From: Adiantum capillus-veneris
Taxonomy: Eukaryota; Streptophyta; Polypodiopsida; Polypodiales; Pteridaceae
Assembly: GCA_014529385.2 (NCBI GenBank)
Contig: CM043958.1
Coordinates: 80,756,025-80,820,024, forward strand
DNA length: 64,000 bases
Direction of reading: 5' to 3'
Part shown: piece by piece, positions 20,893 to 31,859 of the stretch
Layout of the letters: every line of letters starts with the position of its first letter
Numbering within the stretch: position 1 is the stretch's first letter
Notes under the pieces: model-generated
Told to the model about the DNA's origin: nothing
What the model saw: the letters and a program-made list of their open reading frames with translations, nothing else
The model's database searches: none
Made by a program: the position numbers and the translations under genes

Positions 20893-21065
20893 TGTGTAGC
20901 TCTTCAATTAATGAATTGAGGGGTATGCTAATCAAAGGACTAAGCAGTAATTAAGCACCGAAAGGGCAAAGGGCGATTAAGCAAAAGAATAGCTCTGATT
21001 AACTAGTGGGATGCTTCTAATAAAGGGCAGCTTCTTTGCTTCTGCCATAGCTGCCTTTCTGTGTG

Positions 21066-21090
21066 CCATGCATATCTTATTATACAAGGA
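21066..21090 (-). promoter_or_regulatory. Possible core promoter of the PADRE gene
   Basis: On the minus strand TTGTATAATAAGATATGCATGG contains a TATA-like box followed by an RY-type CATGCA motif, about 180 bases upstream of the preferred start codon. Position and composition fit a plant promoter; nothing else confirms it. Confidence 0.4.
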
Positions 21091-21456
21091 GCCTTCAATA
21101 CATACACAATAATGCCACCATTTTGAGCTCCTTTTGTTGTGTTAGGAAAGAGCAAGTGTCAAAAGGGTCCCAGCTCCAAAATATTGGAATGTAACCCTAG
21201 AGAAGGAAATATAAAGGAAGCACACCTTAATGCTTTGGCAATTATGTTTCTCCCTTTGTCAAAAAGGTATGGCCATTTACACACATTTTTTGCAATAAGT
21301 GCAAAGAGCTAGTACATACCACATAGTAACTTGCACTAGGGGGGGGTGAAATCTATATGTATTCTATAAAAGCAGTCCGAGTACCCTTTACATGTGTCAA
21401 CGTCTGCGAGCTAAAGGCTAAATGCCAAAAGTGAGAGAAGCTCACGTGCACGGGAT

Positions 21457-21459
<3 letters not shown>

Positions 21460-21496
<37 letters not shown>

Positions 21497-21515
21497 TGTG
21501 TGTGTGTGTGTGTGT
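21460..21515 (+). repeat. (GA)n-(GT)n microsatellite
   Basis: About 17 GA units followed by about 11 GT units. Short frames across it are artefacts of the dinucleotide repeat. Confidence 0.97.
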
Positions 21516-23069
21516 CTAGGTTTATAACCTTCAGTGTCCAGGAAAGTCTTTTTTCCTAGACGGCTGGGCTTCCTCCTTGCCAAGATGCAAACCGGAAACA
21601 CCATTAGAATTTTCTAAATTTGTAGGATTTCTGAACTATTTCCTTGTATATTTTTGAACTATTTCCTTGTATATTTTTCCTCAGTACATAAATGTGGAAA
21701 GGTAAGAAAGGTCCCCCTCATCCTACATACACTTGTCCCCCCTTCTTCAAAGCAAAGTCTCCCATCATTCACCTTGCCCATGAAAAGATAAAGTGGAAAG
21801 GTGAGAAATCTTCTTGAAACCCCACAAACATATCCTTACTATCTTCCAAAGGCAAAGCTTATCATTAAATATGGCCCATGGATTCTTTATGGCAAGTCAC
21901 CCACCAACCCAACTATGGCCAGCTTATGAATAACTTTGCATGCCATACCAAATTGAGCCAATGGGGTAGTGGATCACAAGCAAGAGATGCTATTTTATGC
22001 TCTATATTATGAGACAAACGTCGTCGCTTTCGAGCTAGATGAGGACATTCACTACATACAAAACGATCCAATAGTGCCTTTTGGACCAACCTTGTCATGT
22101 TAAAGAAGGTGAATGTCTAATGCAACCATGACAACAACATTGTGGTATTTTTGAAAAGTCAGTCATTCCCTTACTGTAGGTTTGTGTTTGACGTATGTAT
22201 GGGCTCCCTATCCATATTTTTGCCAAACTTTGGCATGAATTGTGTACTTGAAGCCTGTCGGCACAAGTGCACTGCCACTTACAACTATCAAATTAGCAAT
22301 TGTATTTGCGGTCCCCAAAACTAGCAAAAACAATTGTTGGGATGAATAATGTTGGCAAAAAAACAGTGTTCATAGAAAACCTGTAAACAGTTACAATGCA
22401 CCTGCTACATTTTCCTATAAAAAATTTTGGTGCAACTGGAAAAAATTGTAATTCTTTTCATAATTTGGTTATAATTTTCAAATCAAAAGAAACCTACAAA
22501 ATTTTGGAAAAAAACTTGTAATTTTCTATGGCCCAATTTTTTCTAATTGTTTGAAAATATGTTCTTTGGGAACACGGCATGGAATACCCACAATAGGTCA
22601 TTTCTTATAAGGAATGTGCAATATTGAGCATTGCAATAGGGTAGCAATTATTATACCTCCATAGCAATTTGAGACATTTAATACTTGTTCAATAGAGGCA
22701 CCTTCATGGCTCTCAAAGTCTACTTGGCATCTTAAACTTTTTTTTTTTTTTTCAAGAGGTTGGTGCCCTAACCACACGTACACATGCATTTGGTTGTCCA
22801 AATAGGGAAAACAAAAACAGTGGAGGTAAACAAAAAAGTTGAAAAGTAAACTAGGACACATCCAACGGGTTGAACGTTTCTTTTATTTGCGTGTCTCACT
22901 TCCGGCCCGTCGATCCCACAGGTCCCACATCCTTCAATATCTCATGTTACTTAGTCGTGAGGTTAGCTCCTTTGGACATGAGCATGCGCAATTCTAATAA
23001 GGGTTTGGTTTTCTTTAAGACTTTATGACCAAAAAATGTAAGTTAAACTTGATAAAATGACCCATAGAG
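21516..23069. other. AT-rich intergenic DNA, no gene seen
   Basis: Only short accidental frames are present. A 24-base direct repeat, GAACTATTTCCTTGTATATT, occurs twice at about 21632-21679. No transposon domain was recognised. Confidence 0.5.
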
Positions 23070-23071
23070 TC

Positions 23072-23350
23072 ACTCACAAGAAGATTTAGAAATTTTCTCA
23101 TGTAGGAAAACAGAGTCTTTTTCGGTGTTTTTCATACAATGCATAGCATCATGAGCTTCTGCTCGATAGGCATCGCATACCTAGCTAGGTATGATTGGGG
23201 GCAAGGGACCCCCGCCCCCGCCCCCCCCCCCCCCCCCCCCCCCCACCGGGCCTGCGGTCCCCGTGCCCCCTCACAGAAGCTCATGATGTTGAGGTAAGTC
23301 ACAATGTGAGAATTATTGTGAGAATTTGTCCAAAACTTCTTGTGACTATG
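23072..23350. repeat. Foldback element, copy 2, with C24 run at the centre
   Basis: The left arm runs from CACAAGAAGATTTAG through TTTTTCATACAATGCATAGC and CATGAGCTTCTGCTCG to the palindrome TACCTAGCTAGGTA (23178-23191). A C-rich centre follows, with 24 Cs at 23221-23244. The right arm is CAGAAGCTCATGATGTTGAG ... CCAAAACTTCTTGTGAC. The left arm matches the outer right arm of copy 1 and the right arm matches its left arm, so the two copies lie in opposite orientation. Confidence 0.82.
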
Positions 23351-24198
23351 GCCAACATGATTTTCCGTTTCCTATCAATTCATATAGCCATAAACATCAA
23401 GAAATATAAATTTCAATATAGGGGCTTATAGCTTTCATACTACAAGAAGTATATTTCCACACAGAAAAAACTTTAAAAATCATATTTTTTATGTGATAAT
23501 TTTTTTCCAAATATATACATCCAAGCCCAAGGTTTAGGGTGATGCTTTATGTTTCTGATGCAATGCTGCAGACAGCGACGACAGGAGCACGCAAAACGGG
23601 CGGGTGGAGATGGGGTTGATGAAAGGTTTTTTTTTTTTTAATGCAAGATGGCCCCAGCTCGCAACAAACACGCTGTGGCCGAATTGGTTAGCCCAATTAT
23701 TTGACGTCGCTCAGATAATGGGCTCGAGTGCTCTTTGCAGACGAGATGCTTGTTGTATTTTACGATTGCAATGTGCAACCAAGGTAAGTTTGGGTGGAAT
23801 CTTCAATTGGATGGAATCTCTGAAGATTCCACCTGATGAAGTGCGAATAGAGCCACGGGAATGGCCCAATGACACATGCACAATATAAATGTAGATGTTG
23901 AGAGCTCATAGGGTATCTTTGGGTAGCATTATTCAATCAAGAAGCTTTTGAGTGTAACGGGGTACATCTTTTTGCTTTCATACCCCTTCACATCCATTGT
24001 GAAAGATTGTGCCCCCCCTTTACCCACCACCATGCTTAAACCTTGAATGCAAAGTACATGTCTACTTGGCCACATGAACAAAAAGAACGGATGTCTATTA
24101 GATATGCTAGCGAAGAAGTGATAAGTCCTAGGAGTACATACATGGGAAGTCATAGCTCAATAATTTTAGATCCAAAAGTAAGGCTTGATTTTTGTTCT
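23351..24198. other. Intergenic DNA, no gene recognised
   Basis: A 94-codon frame at 23604-23888 starts next to a T run and has no recognisable domain. I treat it as chance. Confidence 0.4.
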
Positions 24199-24290
24199 AC
24201 GGACTCCTCTTTCGCTCAAACGCACCTACACTCTTTGATCTACAGAGGTCGAACTAAATCAAACACACACCTCTACCAACAACAATTATT

Positions 24291-24770
24291 TTGATGTCCT
24301 TCTTGAGGACGTGTTTGAACCATTTTGCTGGTCCTACAGAACTTCCTCGGGATGATCCAAGTAAAGAAGCAATTGGAGCACCAAGTAACCCCCCTAACCC
24401 TGATAGGCCCATCCCCACTGTCCCAGAAAAAGAGCTGCAAGAGCCTTTCCCTAGTCCACTAATCAACTCACCAGGTTCATCTGAAGCAGAAAGTGATGGT
24501 GAGTATGTTCAGAGTACTCGAGGTGTACAGCAAGGTGCCTCAGAAGAAATGCTCAAATTTGCCAAGGAATTGGATATTGAAGAGCACAAAAAGAAAATGG
24601 ATCTAGACAGTTCTCCTATCCCTTCTGTAGACATCTTGATGTCTCAAGCAGAAGAAGAGAGTCTGGCTAACTTCAAGGTTCCTAAACACAAGAGAAAAGT
24701 CAAAAAGTCAAATGATCCTAACAGAGCTTGTGTGTCCCTGGTTAAACCAAACAAGAATTCTAAAAAATGA
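24291..24770 (+). pseudogene. LINE-1 ORF1 C-terminal part
   Basis: A 159-codon frame is rich in Pro, Ser and Glu, with a Lys-rich end (KVPKHKRKVKKSNDPNRA). Plant L1 ORF1 proteins bind RNA through upstream domains that are not present here, so this is at best the tail. It ends a few bases before the endonuclease frame, as in dicistronic LINEs. I recognise no specific domain. Confidence 0.55.
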
Positions 24771-24774
24771 AATG

Positions 24775-25600
24775 TCCTAATCTCAAAGGCCTTACTTTGA
24801 ACTGTAAAGGGCTTACAGATGCAGCCAGAAGTGGTTTGATGATTTGTCTATGCAACCTGACTTTTTATGTTTGCAGGAACTTAAGGTAGCAGGAAAGACT
24901 TTAGAAATGAATCTTAACAGAACGAACTCAGGATACAAATGGTTCTACACTAGCCACAGTGGTGGCAAAGGAGGCTGTGCAGTGGGTGTTGCTTCCAAAT
25001 GGACCAACCTAATATCCAGCTCCCAGTCATCAACCAAAGGTACTTGGACTGCTGTCACCCTAGCAGATCCTCTCAATTACACTATAGTAAGTGTCTATGC
25101 TCCCAACTCTATTTCTGAACATTCCTTGTGCTGGAAAGAGCTGGCAGGTTTGTCAAAAAATATCATTCTTGTAGGTGAATTCAATATGGTTGAACATATC
25201 TCTGACAGGTCCAGATCACTTGGCCAATCTATAGCAGGGTCAAAAAGCTATGATGGTTAGACTTATTGGATTCTTTGAATGTAATTGATGTCTTAGAAGA
25301 CTGTGGGTTTCCTTGGAGTAACAACCAAGTAGGTGAATGCTTCAGGGCAGCTAGGCTGGACAGAGTGTACATGTCGATCAATGTGCTGCAGGACCACTGG
25401 TTGGTTAAGTGCAAAATTGATGCTTCTTTGACTCTATCTGACCATAAGCCTTTGATGTTTGATATGTTAAGGTCTGATACTACATATAGAGCTGGTTGGC
25501 CTCACCTAGATCAATCATTGCTAGGTATAAACAGCATAAAGGACAAGGTTAAAAACATTTTGCATTGTGCTTTTTGTGCAAATAAATCCCCAGGTAAAGC
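24775..25600 (+). pseudogene. LINE-1 apurinic-type endonuclease
   Basis: The frame opens with NLKGLTLNCKGLTDAARSG, then shifts near 24840. Catalytic-type motifs are FLCLQELK (the Q-E motif), SVYAPNS, ILVGEFNMV (normally GDFN, here GEFN) and LSDHKPLMFD (the S-D-H motif). A stop at 25258 splits the domain. In a live element it would nick target DNA to start target-primed reverse transcription. Confidence 0.85.
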
Positions 25601-25639
25601 TTAGGAAGTAGCTCTTCATCAGATTCAACAGACTCTGAC

Positions 25640-27300
25640 CATGTATAAAAAATGGCCAAAGACCTTAGAGCTAAAAGAAGAATGATGATACATGGGGAGC
25701 TCTCCATGTTGGAGAAAAGCTCAACCAGTACTGACCACCCCTCTAAGAGACTCACTGAGCTCAGAAATGAACTCAGGCTGGAAGAGATCCTTGAAGCCAA
25801 CAGTGCCCTTGCTTTCACTAGGGAGTATTGGGCTCGAAAGATAGACAGACCTACCAAAAACATGTTTCAACTGCTAAAGAAGAAAAAGGCTAAGGAATTC
25901 ATACCCCCCCTTAGGGGGTAGGGAGGTCTCTTGGCCCAGACCCAAAAGGAGAACTTAACCATAGCTTATGATCACTTTACCAAAGTATTAAGAGACAAAA
26001 AGACTCAGGAAGCAAGGGCCCAAATAGCCTTGCTAAGAGGGAAGACTGTGCCAACTGAAATGGCCATCTCCCTTGAAACACTTGTCTTTGAAGCGGAGCT
26101 CAAAGAATGCATTGATAAACTGAAAGCTGGTAAGTCTCCAAGGCTGGATGGAGTACCTAATGAATGTTTTAAAATTTACAAAGATTTTGTGACCCCTTAC
26201 CTGATGCTAGTGTGGCAAGAAGCTGTTTAAAAAGGATCTCTTCCAGCCTGTATTAATACAGGGGTGGTCAAACTCCTCCATAAAAAAGGCAACAAGGAGG
26301 AGTTGAACAACTGGAAACCCATTACCTATCTGACTTCTATCTATAAAATCTATGCTCTAGCACTAGCCAGAAGACTTAGCCCCCTAATGGATACTATCAT
26401 TCTCAAAGAACAAAAAGGTTTCATTAATGGTAGATTTATTCTGGATGCTATCATTTCTCTATGGGAAGGTATGGAATATGCTCATGAAACAGAACAAGAT
26501 TTCCTTTTTTTTCAAAGTAGACTTTGATAAAGCCTATGATAGAATAGAGTGGGACTTCATACTACAAGCCTTACCTGATATTGGTTTTGGTAAAAGGTTC
26601 ATAAAGTTTGTGCATGTTTTACTTGGCAATGCCTTTGCTAAAGTAGCCATAAATGGGGATCTAACAGATCTTATTACTCTGAAAAGATCCATCAGGCAAG
26701 GGTGCCCCATAGCACCTCTTCTATTTGCTATAGTGTGAGATGCTTTAGGTTGGCTGGTGAAAGATCAGATGCAAAAGGGCTCTCTCAAGGGTATTCAAGT
26801 TGCAGGAGAAGATGTTGACTTATGCCTTCATATGTTTGCTGATGATACTAATGCTCTGTGGAAACTTGACCAGGGGTCTGCTGATGCATTTCTGAACTGT
26901 CTAAACACCTTATGTCTAGCCAGTGGTTCTCATATTAATCATCAAAAAACAAGAGTTAAAGCCTCCAAAGGTGCATTTCCTCAGTCAGTACTTGATGCAG
27001 TCTTCCAGATACTTCCTGATGGACAAATCTTCAGATTGTGGGCATACCAATGGGCTTTAAGGTAACAATGTCCCAAAGGTGGGATTGGGTTTTGGCCAAA
27101 TTCAAAAAAAAGGTGTTGATGTGGCAAAATATGCAACCTAATTTGGCTGCCAGATCCTTTGTGCTCAACCATTATATACTGCCTTCCATTATCTACTACC
27201 TCTCATGCTGGAAACCCACCAAGCTTCAGCTTAACCAGGTAATTTCTCTTGCTAGAAGATTTCTGTGAGGGGTACATATGAAATTCAGAAGGTGGCAAAG
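25640..27300 (+). pseudogene. LINE-1 reverse transcriptase
   Basis: Four frames share the domain: a linker (25652-26230, KAGKSPRLDGVPNECFK), then KLLHKKGNKEELNNWKPITY, KEQKGFINGRFILDAI, VDFDKAYDRIEWDFI, LKRSIRQGCPIAPLLFAIV and the catalytic box LHMFADDTNALW (about 26825-26860). These are the standard non-LTR RT blocks. Stops at 25918, 26228 and 26736 and a frameshift near 26515 disable it. Confidence 0.92.
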
Positions 27301-27320
27301 TCTCCTGGAATACCTGTTGT

Positions 27321-28484
27321 ATGCCTAAAATCAGAGGAGGTCTGGGTATTCTTAATCTTGAAAGGCTAGCTAACAAGATGGCAAGTAAGTGGATAGCTAG
27401 ATCAGTTTCCTCTTACGACTTCTGGGCCTGTCTTATCAAAAGAAATATAAGCAATTTCTCAGTGCAATCCTACAAAGCCTGGAAAAATATTTCTTTGTGG
27501 GACACTATCACCTCCAATGTTAATGTTAATCCTACAGGCAGCCCCCTAACTATTGCCTTATGGAAGGCTTGGTTTGAGATCAGGAACAGCATGCATATTC
27601 CTTTAAATAAGGCCTTGTCTCACGATTTTCTCATGTAGGACTCTATATGGATTGGGTACATCCCTCATCAAACTGGAAGAAAGCTTACTATTAAGGCCAA
27701 TAAATGCTTTAAAGTTGGCTTCCAAAGCTGGTCTGACCTGTCTGTGAATGGTGAATGGATATCAGCTGAAATGCTGTCTAACAATACTAATTTGTCCTCT
27801 GGCTATTGTTCTGAGCTTCTGAACAGGATTCTAGAGCTTAAAAGTCTGCTCCAACTAGAAGGGGCAGCTAGGACCAAGCATGGGAAGCTTGAAGAATGGG
27901 CCTTGAAAGCCATCACCAGCTACAACATGGTTCAGAATTTTGACGAAGCTTTAAGAAAAAATCTGAACAGAAAATGGAATGTACAGTGGAATTCAAGGCA
28001 GTGGAGTTATAGATTCAAATGTGTCTGGAGCTTTGCCTACCCCATTAAACAAAGATTTCTTGCCTGGTCCATTCTCCACCAAGGTGTAAGGACTGGGGCT
28101 AGAGCCCTTAAAGCTAAAATTGGTGATGGTAAGTGCAAAAGATGTCAAGTACAAGAAGACTTATCCCACATTTTCTTTGGATGCAAAGCCAATCAAAGAA
28201 AGCTGCAGGTGCTGCAGTACTGCTGCTCTAGCCTTCACCCTCACCCCCTTACAGTCAATAAAATCCTCCTAGGACAGTGTCATAGGATTGACATCCCCTT
28301 ATGGAATCTGTGGAGAATGGAGTACTTATGGGCCTGCTGGACACAAAGGAATGAGGCAATTTTCCAAACTCAATTCAATGATATGTCTATTGTATTCTCC
28401 ATGGAGCTCAAAAGAATAGCAGTCAAAACTTCCAAACTCATGGTAGGATGTATATTGCCAGCCTCTCAAGTCTCTTCAAAATAA
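27321..28484 (+). pseudogene. LINE-1 C-terminal region with zf-RVT finger
   Basis: Two open frames (27321-27638, 27744-28484) hold PKIRGGLGILNLERLANKM and then FKCVWSFAYPIKQRFLAWSI. The finger KCKRCQVQEDLSHIFFGC follows at about 28130-28185 (C-X2-C ... H-x-F-F-x-C). The second frame is intact for 246 codons. This finger is typical of plant LINE ORF2 ends. Confidence 0.85.
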
Positions 28485-28660
28485 ACTTAAGGTGCTAGTG
28501 TTGGCGAGATGCCATGCTTTCATTTTACTCCCCTGATAGACTTAGGATGATCTACTCCTGTTTGGCTTTGTAAATTGTTGGGACGCCTCTCTTCCCTCAT
28601 GTGAGGCACTGTTGTAATATTCCACCCTTTTAATACCAATTCTTGTTTTCTCAAAAAAAA

Positions 28661-28973
28661 GAAGACACACACCAACAAGACTTGATTTTTGTTATATGGA
28701 TCAATGGTCTCATATTCTCCTTTGTAGTGTAGAGATTCATGTGCCGCAAATGAAGCTTACATTTTGGCACAAATTTGATTGTCTCATTAATTCAACCTTC
28801 ACACACATTTCATTGTGGATGAGCTGGATTATAATTTACTTGAGCAAGATTATCATCATGAAAATTATGTTGGAATGTTTCATAGTTTTTATGACATATT
28901 TGGTTTAAAAGTCACAATTTAGAGAGTATTCTACAATCTTTTTTACATCCATTGCAATTTAGCCTCTTGTAAT
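28661..28973. other. Short spacer between two LINEs
   Basis: No gene. Near its left end AAGACTTGATTTTTGTT (28677-28693) matches AAGGCTTGATTTTTGTT at 24180-24196 with one change. Confidence 0.5.
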
Positions 28974-30321
28974 ACTTTTTTTGTTAAAGTGCTCAGTTGA
29001 GCTTGAATTGCTTAAAACTCAAAAAATTACAAAGAGCCCTGGCATATCCTTTGCACATGGATAACCAAGAAGGAATACAGCAGAGGGCGATCTAACCTTA
29101 CATCTTTAACTTACAGGTCTTACTACAATGTATTTGCCACCATCACGTTTCTAGAACAACATTTGAGTCTAGGGGCTCACACTTCCCTTGAAACAGTAGC
29201 GCATTCTTGGACTGCCAAATAATTCTTAACATCATGGCTCTTACTATGCAAATGTCAGAGCAAGAGTTAACAGTAAACCTTCAAATGCGCCAAGGTTTTC
29301 CACTCCCCTTTTTGATCATTTCACAGAGCATCCAAGGTGTCAAGACCCTTGTTGTTCAGGTTCCTAGGTAGCAGTTTCAAGCCAATGGTTATCAAGGCAC
29401 AAACCTTCTACAATGAGGTCCCACGGAGACCAGTGCCTAGTCGTTCCTTTCCAGTATCTAATCTCCTCTTTCCACTTGAGTGCCAAGGCTACTTTACAAC
29501 ATTTTTCAATAAACTTTTCGATAAAACCACCTACTTGAGCCTTCACGCCAAAAGAGGGAGAAGTCTTTTTTGTAGGGTTGAGATTGGACCATACCCGACC
29601 TTTAGATTTCATGCGGGCTTCCATTACCATGTCCGTTGCCATGACAGCCCAACTCTCATTAGAATTAGTGAGGGTGCAAAAAAAATTAGCACATAGCGCT
29701 AGGTCATGAGTAACACGGTCAAGTATACTGAGTCCACCCTGAGCCTTCCGTTTGGCGATGGTTGTCCATTTACCTTATAGCTAGGGTCTACCAACAATCA
29801 TCTTATTTCTCTATAAGAATTCCTTAATTGGTTTCAAAACGGAATTCCAATTTTTTCGGGATAATTGCATGAGCGGCAATGTCAAGGTTATATACAGGAT
29901 GAAGAAGGTATTAGTTATCGTAACTCTGCGATGGAAGGGGATCAGAATGAATTCCCAATGCCTCATTTTATTTTTTATTTTCTCATGAACCCAGTCAAAG
30001 GCAAACTTGTGAGTAATTCCTTCCCTATGGGCACCCCAAGGTGGCGGAAGATGATGCCTCTCTTCAAAACCACTCCAATCCAACCTGCAGCATCAAAGTT
30101 GCCACCTTCCATCAAAGAGATCAGCCTTGATTTCTCTATGTTTTATTGAGACCCTGATGTTGTGGCAAACACCTGGACAATCTCCAATGCATGCCTAACA
30201 TTGTTTTCATCCGCTTGAAGGAAGAGTAGCATCCGCTTGAAGGAAGAGTAGCGAGTCGTATGTGAATATTTCACAATCAATTGTTTGTCATTTTGGACTT
30301 GCAGCCCTTGAATCTGACGTC
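28974..30321 (-). mobile_element. LINE-2, 3' portion (separated from 5' portion by copia-A)
   Basis: Read leftwards from 30321: RQIQGLQV, then the RT catalytic area, where FADD has become FTYD and a 22-base tandem duplication (30208-30251) shifts the frame. LLFLQADENNVRHALEIVQV follows, then KMRHWEFILIPFHRRVTITN (30083-29811) and IEKCCKVALALKWKEEIRYW (29642-29364). It ends near a T7 run at about 28975-28981, which is an A tail on the minus strand. The sequence continues the RT that stops at 40302. Confidence 0.85.
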
Positions 30322-30548
30322 TGTTACCATATACATGTGTAGTGATCTGTGTGAACACACTTAGGACCGGCGAGGCTTTTTTTCCCTCTTTAAGAGGTTT
30401 TTTCCTCGAGCATTGTATATACGCCCATTCATCCTAGGGCTATCGATCTTTCCATTGCACACTAAATAATACACTCTTTGTTGTGTGCCTTGAGCTTCCT
30501 TCATCTTCTCCAAGCTATGTGTGTTTTCCTACAACCCTAATTCCAACA
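30322..30548 (+). repeat. Copia-A 5' LTR
   Basis: It starts TGTTACCATATACATG and ends CCTAATTCCAACA; 227 bases. It contains CCTCTTTAAGAGG (palindrome) and a TATA-like CATTGTATATACG at about 30411. It matches 40072-40301 with about fifteen differences by eye. The primer site TGGTATCAGA begins at 30551. Confidence 0.9.
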
Positions 30549-30550
30549 AT

Positions 30551-30560
30551 TGGTATCAGA
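30551..30560 (+). promoter_or_regulatory. Copia-A primer-binding site
   Basis: TGGTATCAGA, the start of the initiator tRNA-Met complement, lies two bases after the LTR end. Complementarity beyond ten bases is lost (TCAGG follows). Confidence 0.85.
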
Positions 30561-30888
30561 TCAGGTTGCGTCCTCTCAAGCTTAGTCGCCAGCAGCTCCA
30601 GCACACGCTTGCTCACTTTCTCAGATTTTTATGAGCTTTGGCGAGCGTTCGCGGGTCAAAAGAAAAATTGGGAGAGCTAATAAAGCTTTGTCTGCTCAAA
30701 TTTTTGATTCGGACTCATTTCAGACTCCTTCACAGGCTACTTTGTCATTTTGTGCAGAATTTCTGTCAGTATTTTTTTTTGTATAACAGGTCCTTACACT
30801 CTTCTACGATTTGTGTATATAGCACGTGTTGTTCTTGTTTTATTTCTCCTCTTTTCGGGCAGTTTTCACATCAAGTGCAGCATTTACC

Positions 30889-31850
30889 ATGGCTCACAAC
30901 AACACAGATGTGTTCAAGATGTTTGTTGTTGAGGACAAATTGGATGGGGACAATTAACCTATGTGGGCTTACATGATGCAACATGTTCTTGTGTTAAAGG
31001 GCGTCTAGAATATTGTGCAGGGCATTGATGTATGTCTTGGTTCTAAGGATGTAGGCGATGTTGAGGATGTTGCAGGTCTTGCTGTAAGGATTGTTGTTGT
31101 TAGCGTTGTTTTGCCTACGGCAAAACAAGCTCTTTGGAATGTAAAAGATGTGCAGGCTCATGTGTTGATTGTGTTGTCCATGAAACGCACCATTACTCCT
31201 CACATTCGTTCATCAAAATCTACAAAACAGGCTTGGGATATTCTGGCTGGTCTTTATGCAAGCCGCAATGAGGAAAAAATTGCATTGTTGTGTAAAAAGC
31301 TGGAGTCGAAGATTATGCATGAGGAAGATAATATGGATACTTTCCTTGCTGGTGTCAAGGATATCAATGAGCAACTTCTTTCTGCAAGTGAAGTCATTTC
31401 AAACAGCTCCCTTGTGCAAATTGTTCTTGATGCCTTGCCAGATTCTTACAAGACTTTTGCTAGTACTTGGAGACTTATGACCCAAGGAAGTCCTGAAGTT
31501 GTCAAGTTTGATGAATTGTGCACACATTGTTGTTGCAAGAGTCACTTTCCAAAAAAAAAAGGAATAGACAGCGTGCAGTTGAACAAGCTTTTATTGCTTC
31601 TCAAGGAAAGGGTGGTAATTGCAATGCAGCTGCTTCTTATGATTCTTCTAGGAGTGGAAAAACACATGTTCCTAATGCTTCTGCTGGCAGCAATTTGTCT
31701 AGAAATTTTGGTGATAAGGGCAAAAAGAAGACGCGTTTCCATTATTGTAAAGCTAATTATCACTTGATCAAGCAATGTCCTAAGTTGAAGTCCAAAGAGG
31801 CAAAGAAGAAAGAGGGTGGTTCCACTACAAATGCAGTTATTGTTGAGTCT
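30889..31850 (+). pseudogene. Copia-A gag
   Basis: It starts at ATG 30889 (MAHNNTDVFKMFVVEDKLDG), then a stop at about 30955 and another at about 31006. The frame 31015-31540 carries TKQAWDILAGLYASRNEEK and the usual copia gag pattern ending LPDSYKTFASTW. An A10 run at 31550-31559 marks a frameshift to the next frame. The nucleocapsid knuckle reads FHYCKANYHLIKQC, in which the first Cys of C-X2-C is Phe. Confidence 0.85.
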
Positions 31851-31859
31851 TCTGTGATG

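Larger units (their letters stand above)
24199..28660 (+). mobile_element. LINE-1: L1-like non-LTR retrotransposon, decayed and 5' truncated
   Basis: In order: the end of an ORF1 (24291-24770), an AP-type endonuclease (24775-25600), RT (about 26100-27070), and a C-terminal region with a zf-RVT cysteine/histidine finger (27744-28484). It ends at an A8 tail (28653-28660). Frameshifts and stops occur throughout ORF2. The arrangement is that of plant L1-type LINEs. The left border is set by a candidate target duplication and is uncertain. Confidence 0.88.

Noticed and set aside
30638-30976. 112-codon frame after the copia-A 5' LTR
   Set aside because: It lies in the leader; the real gag start is ATG 30889 in another frame.
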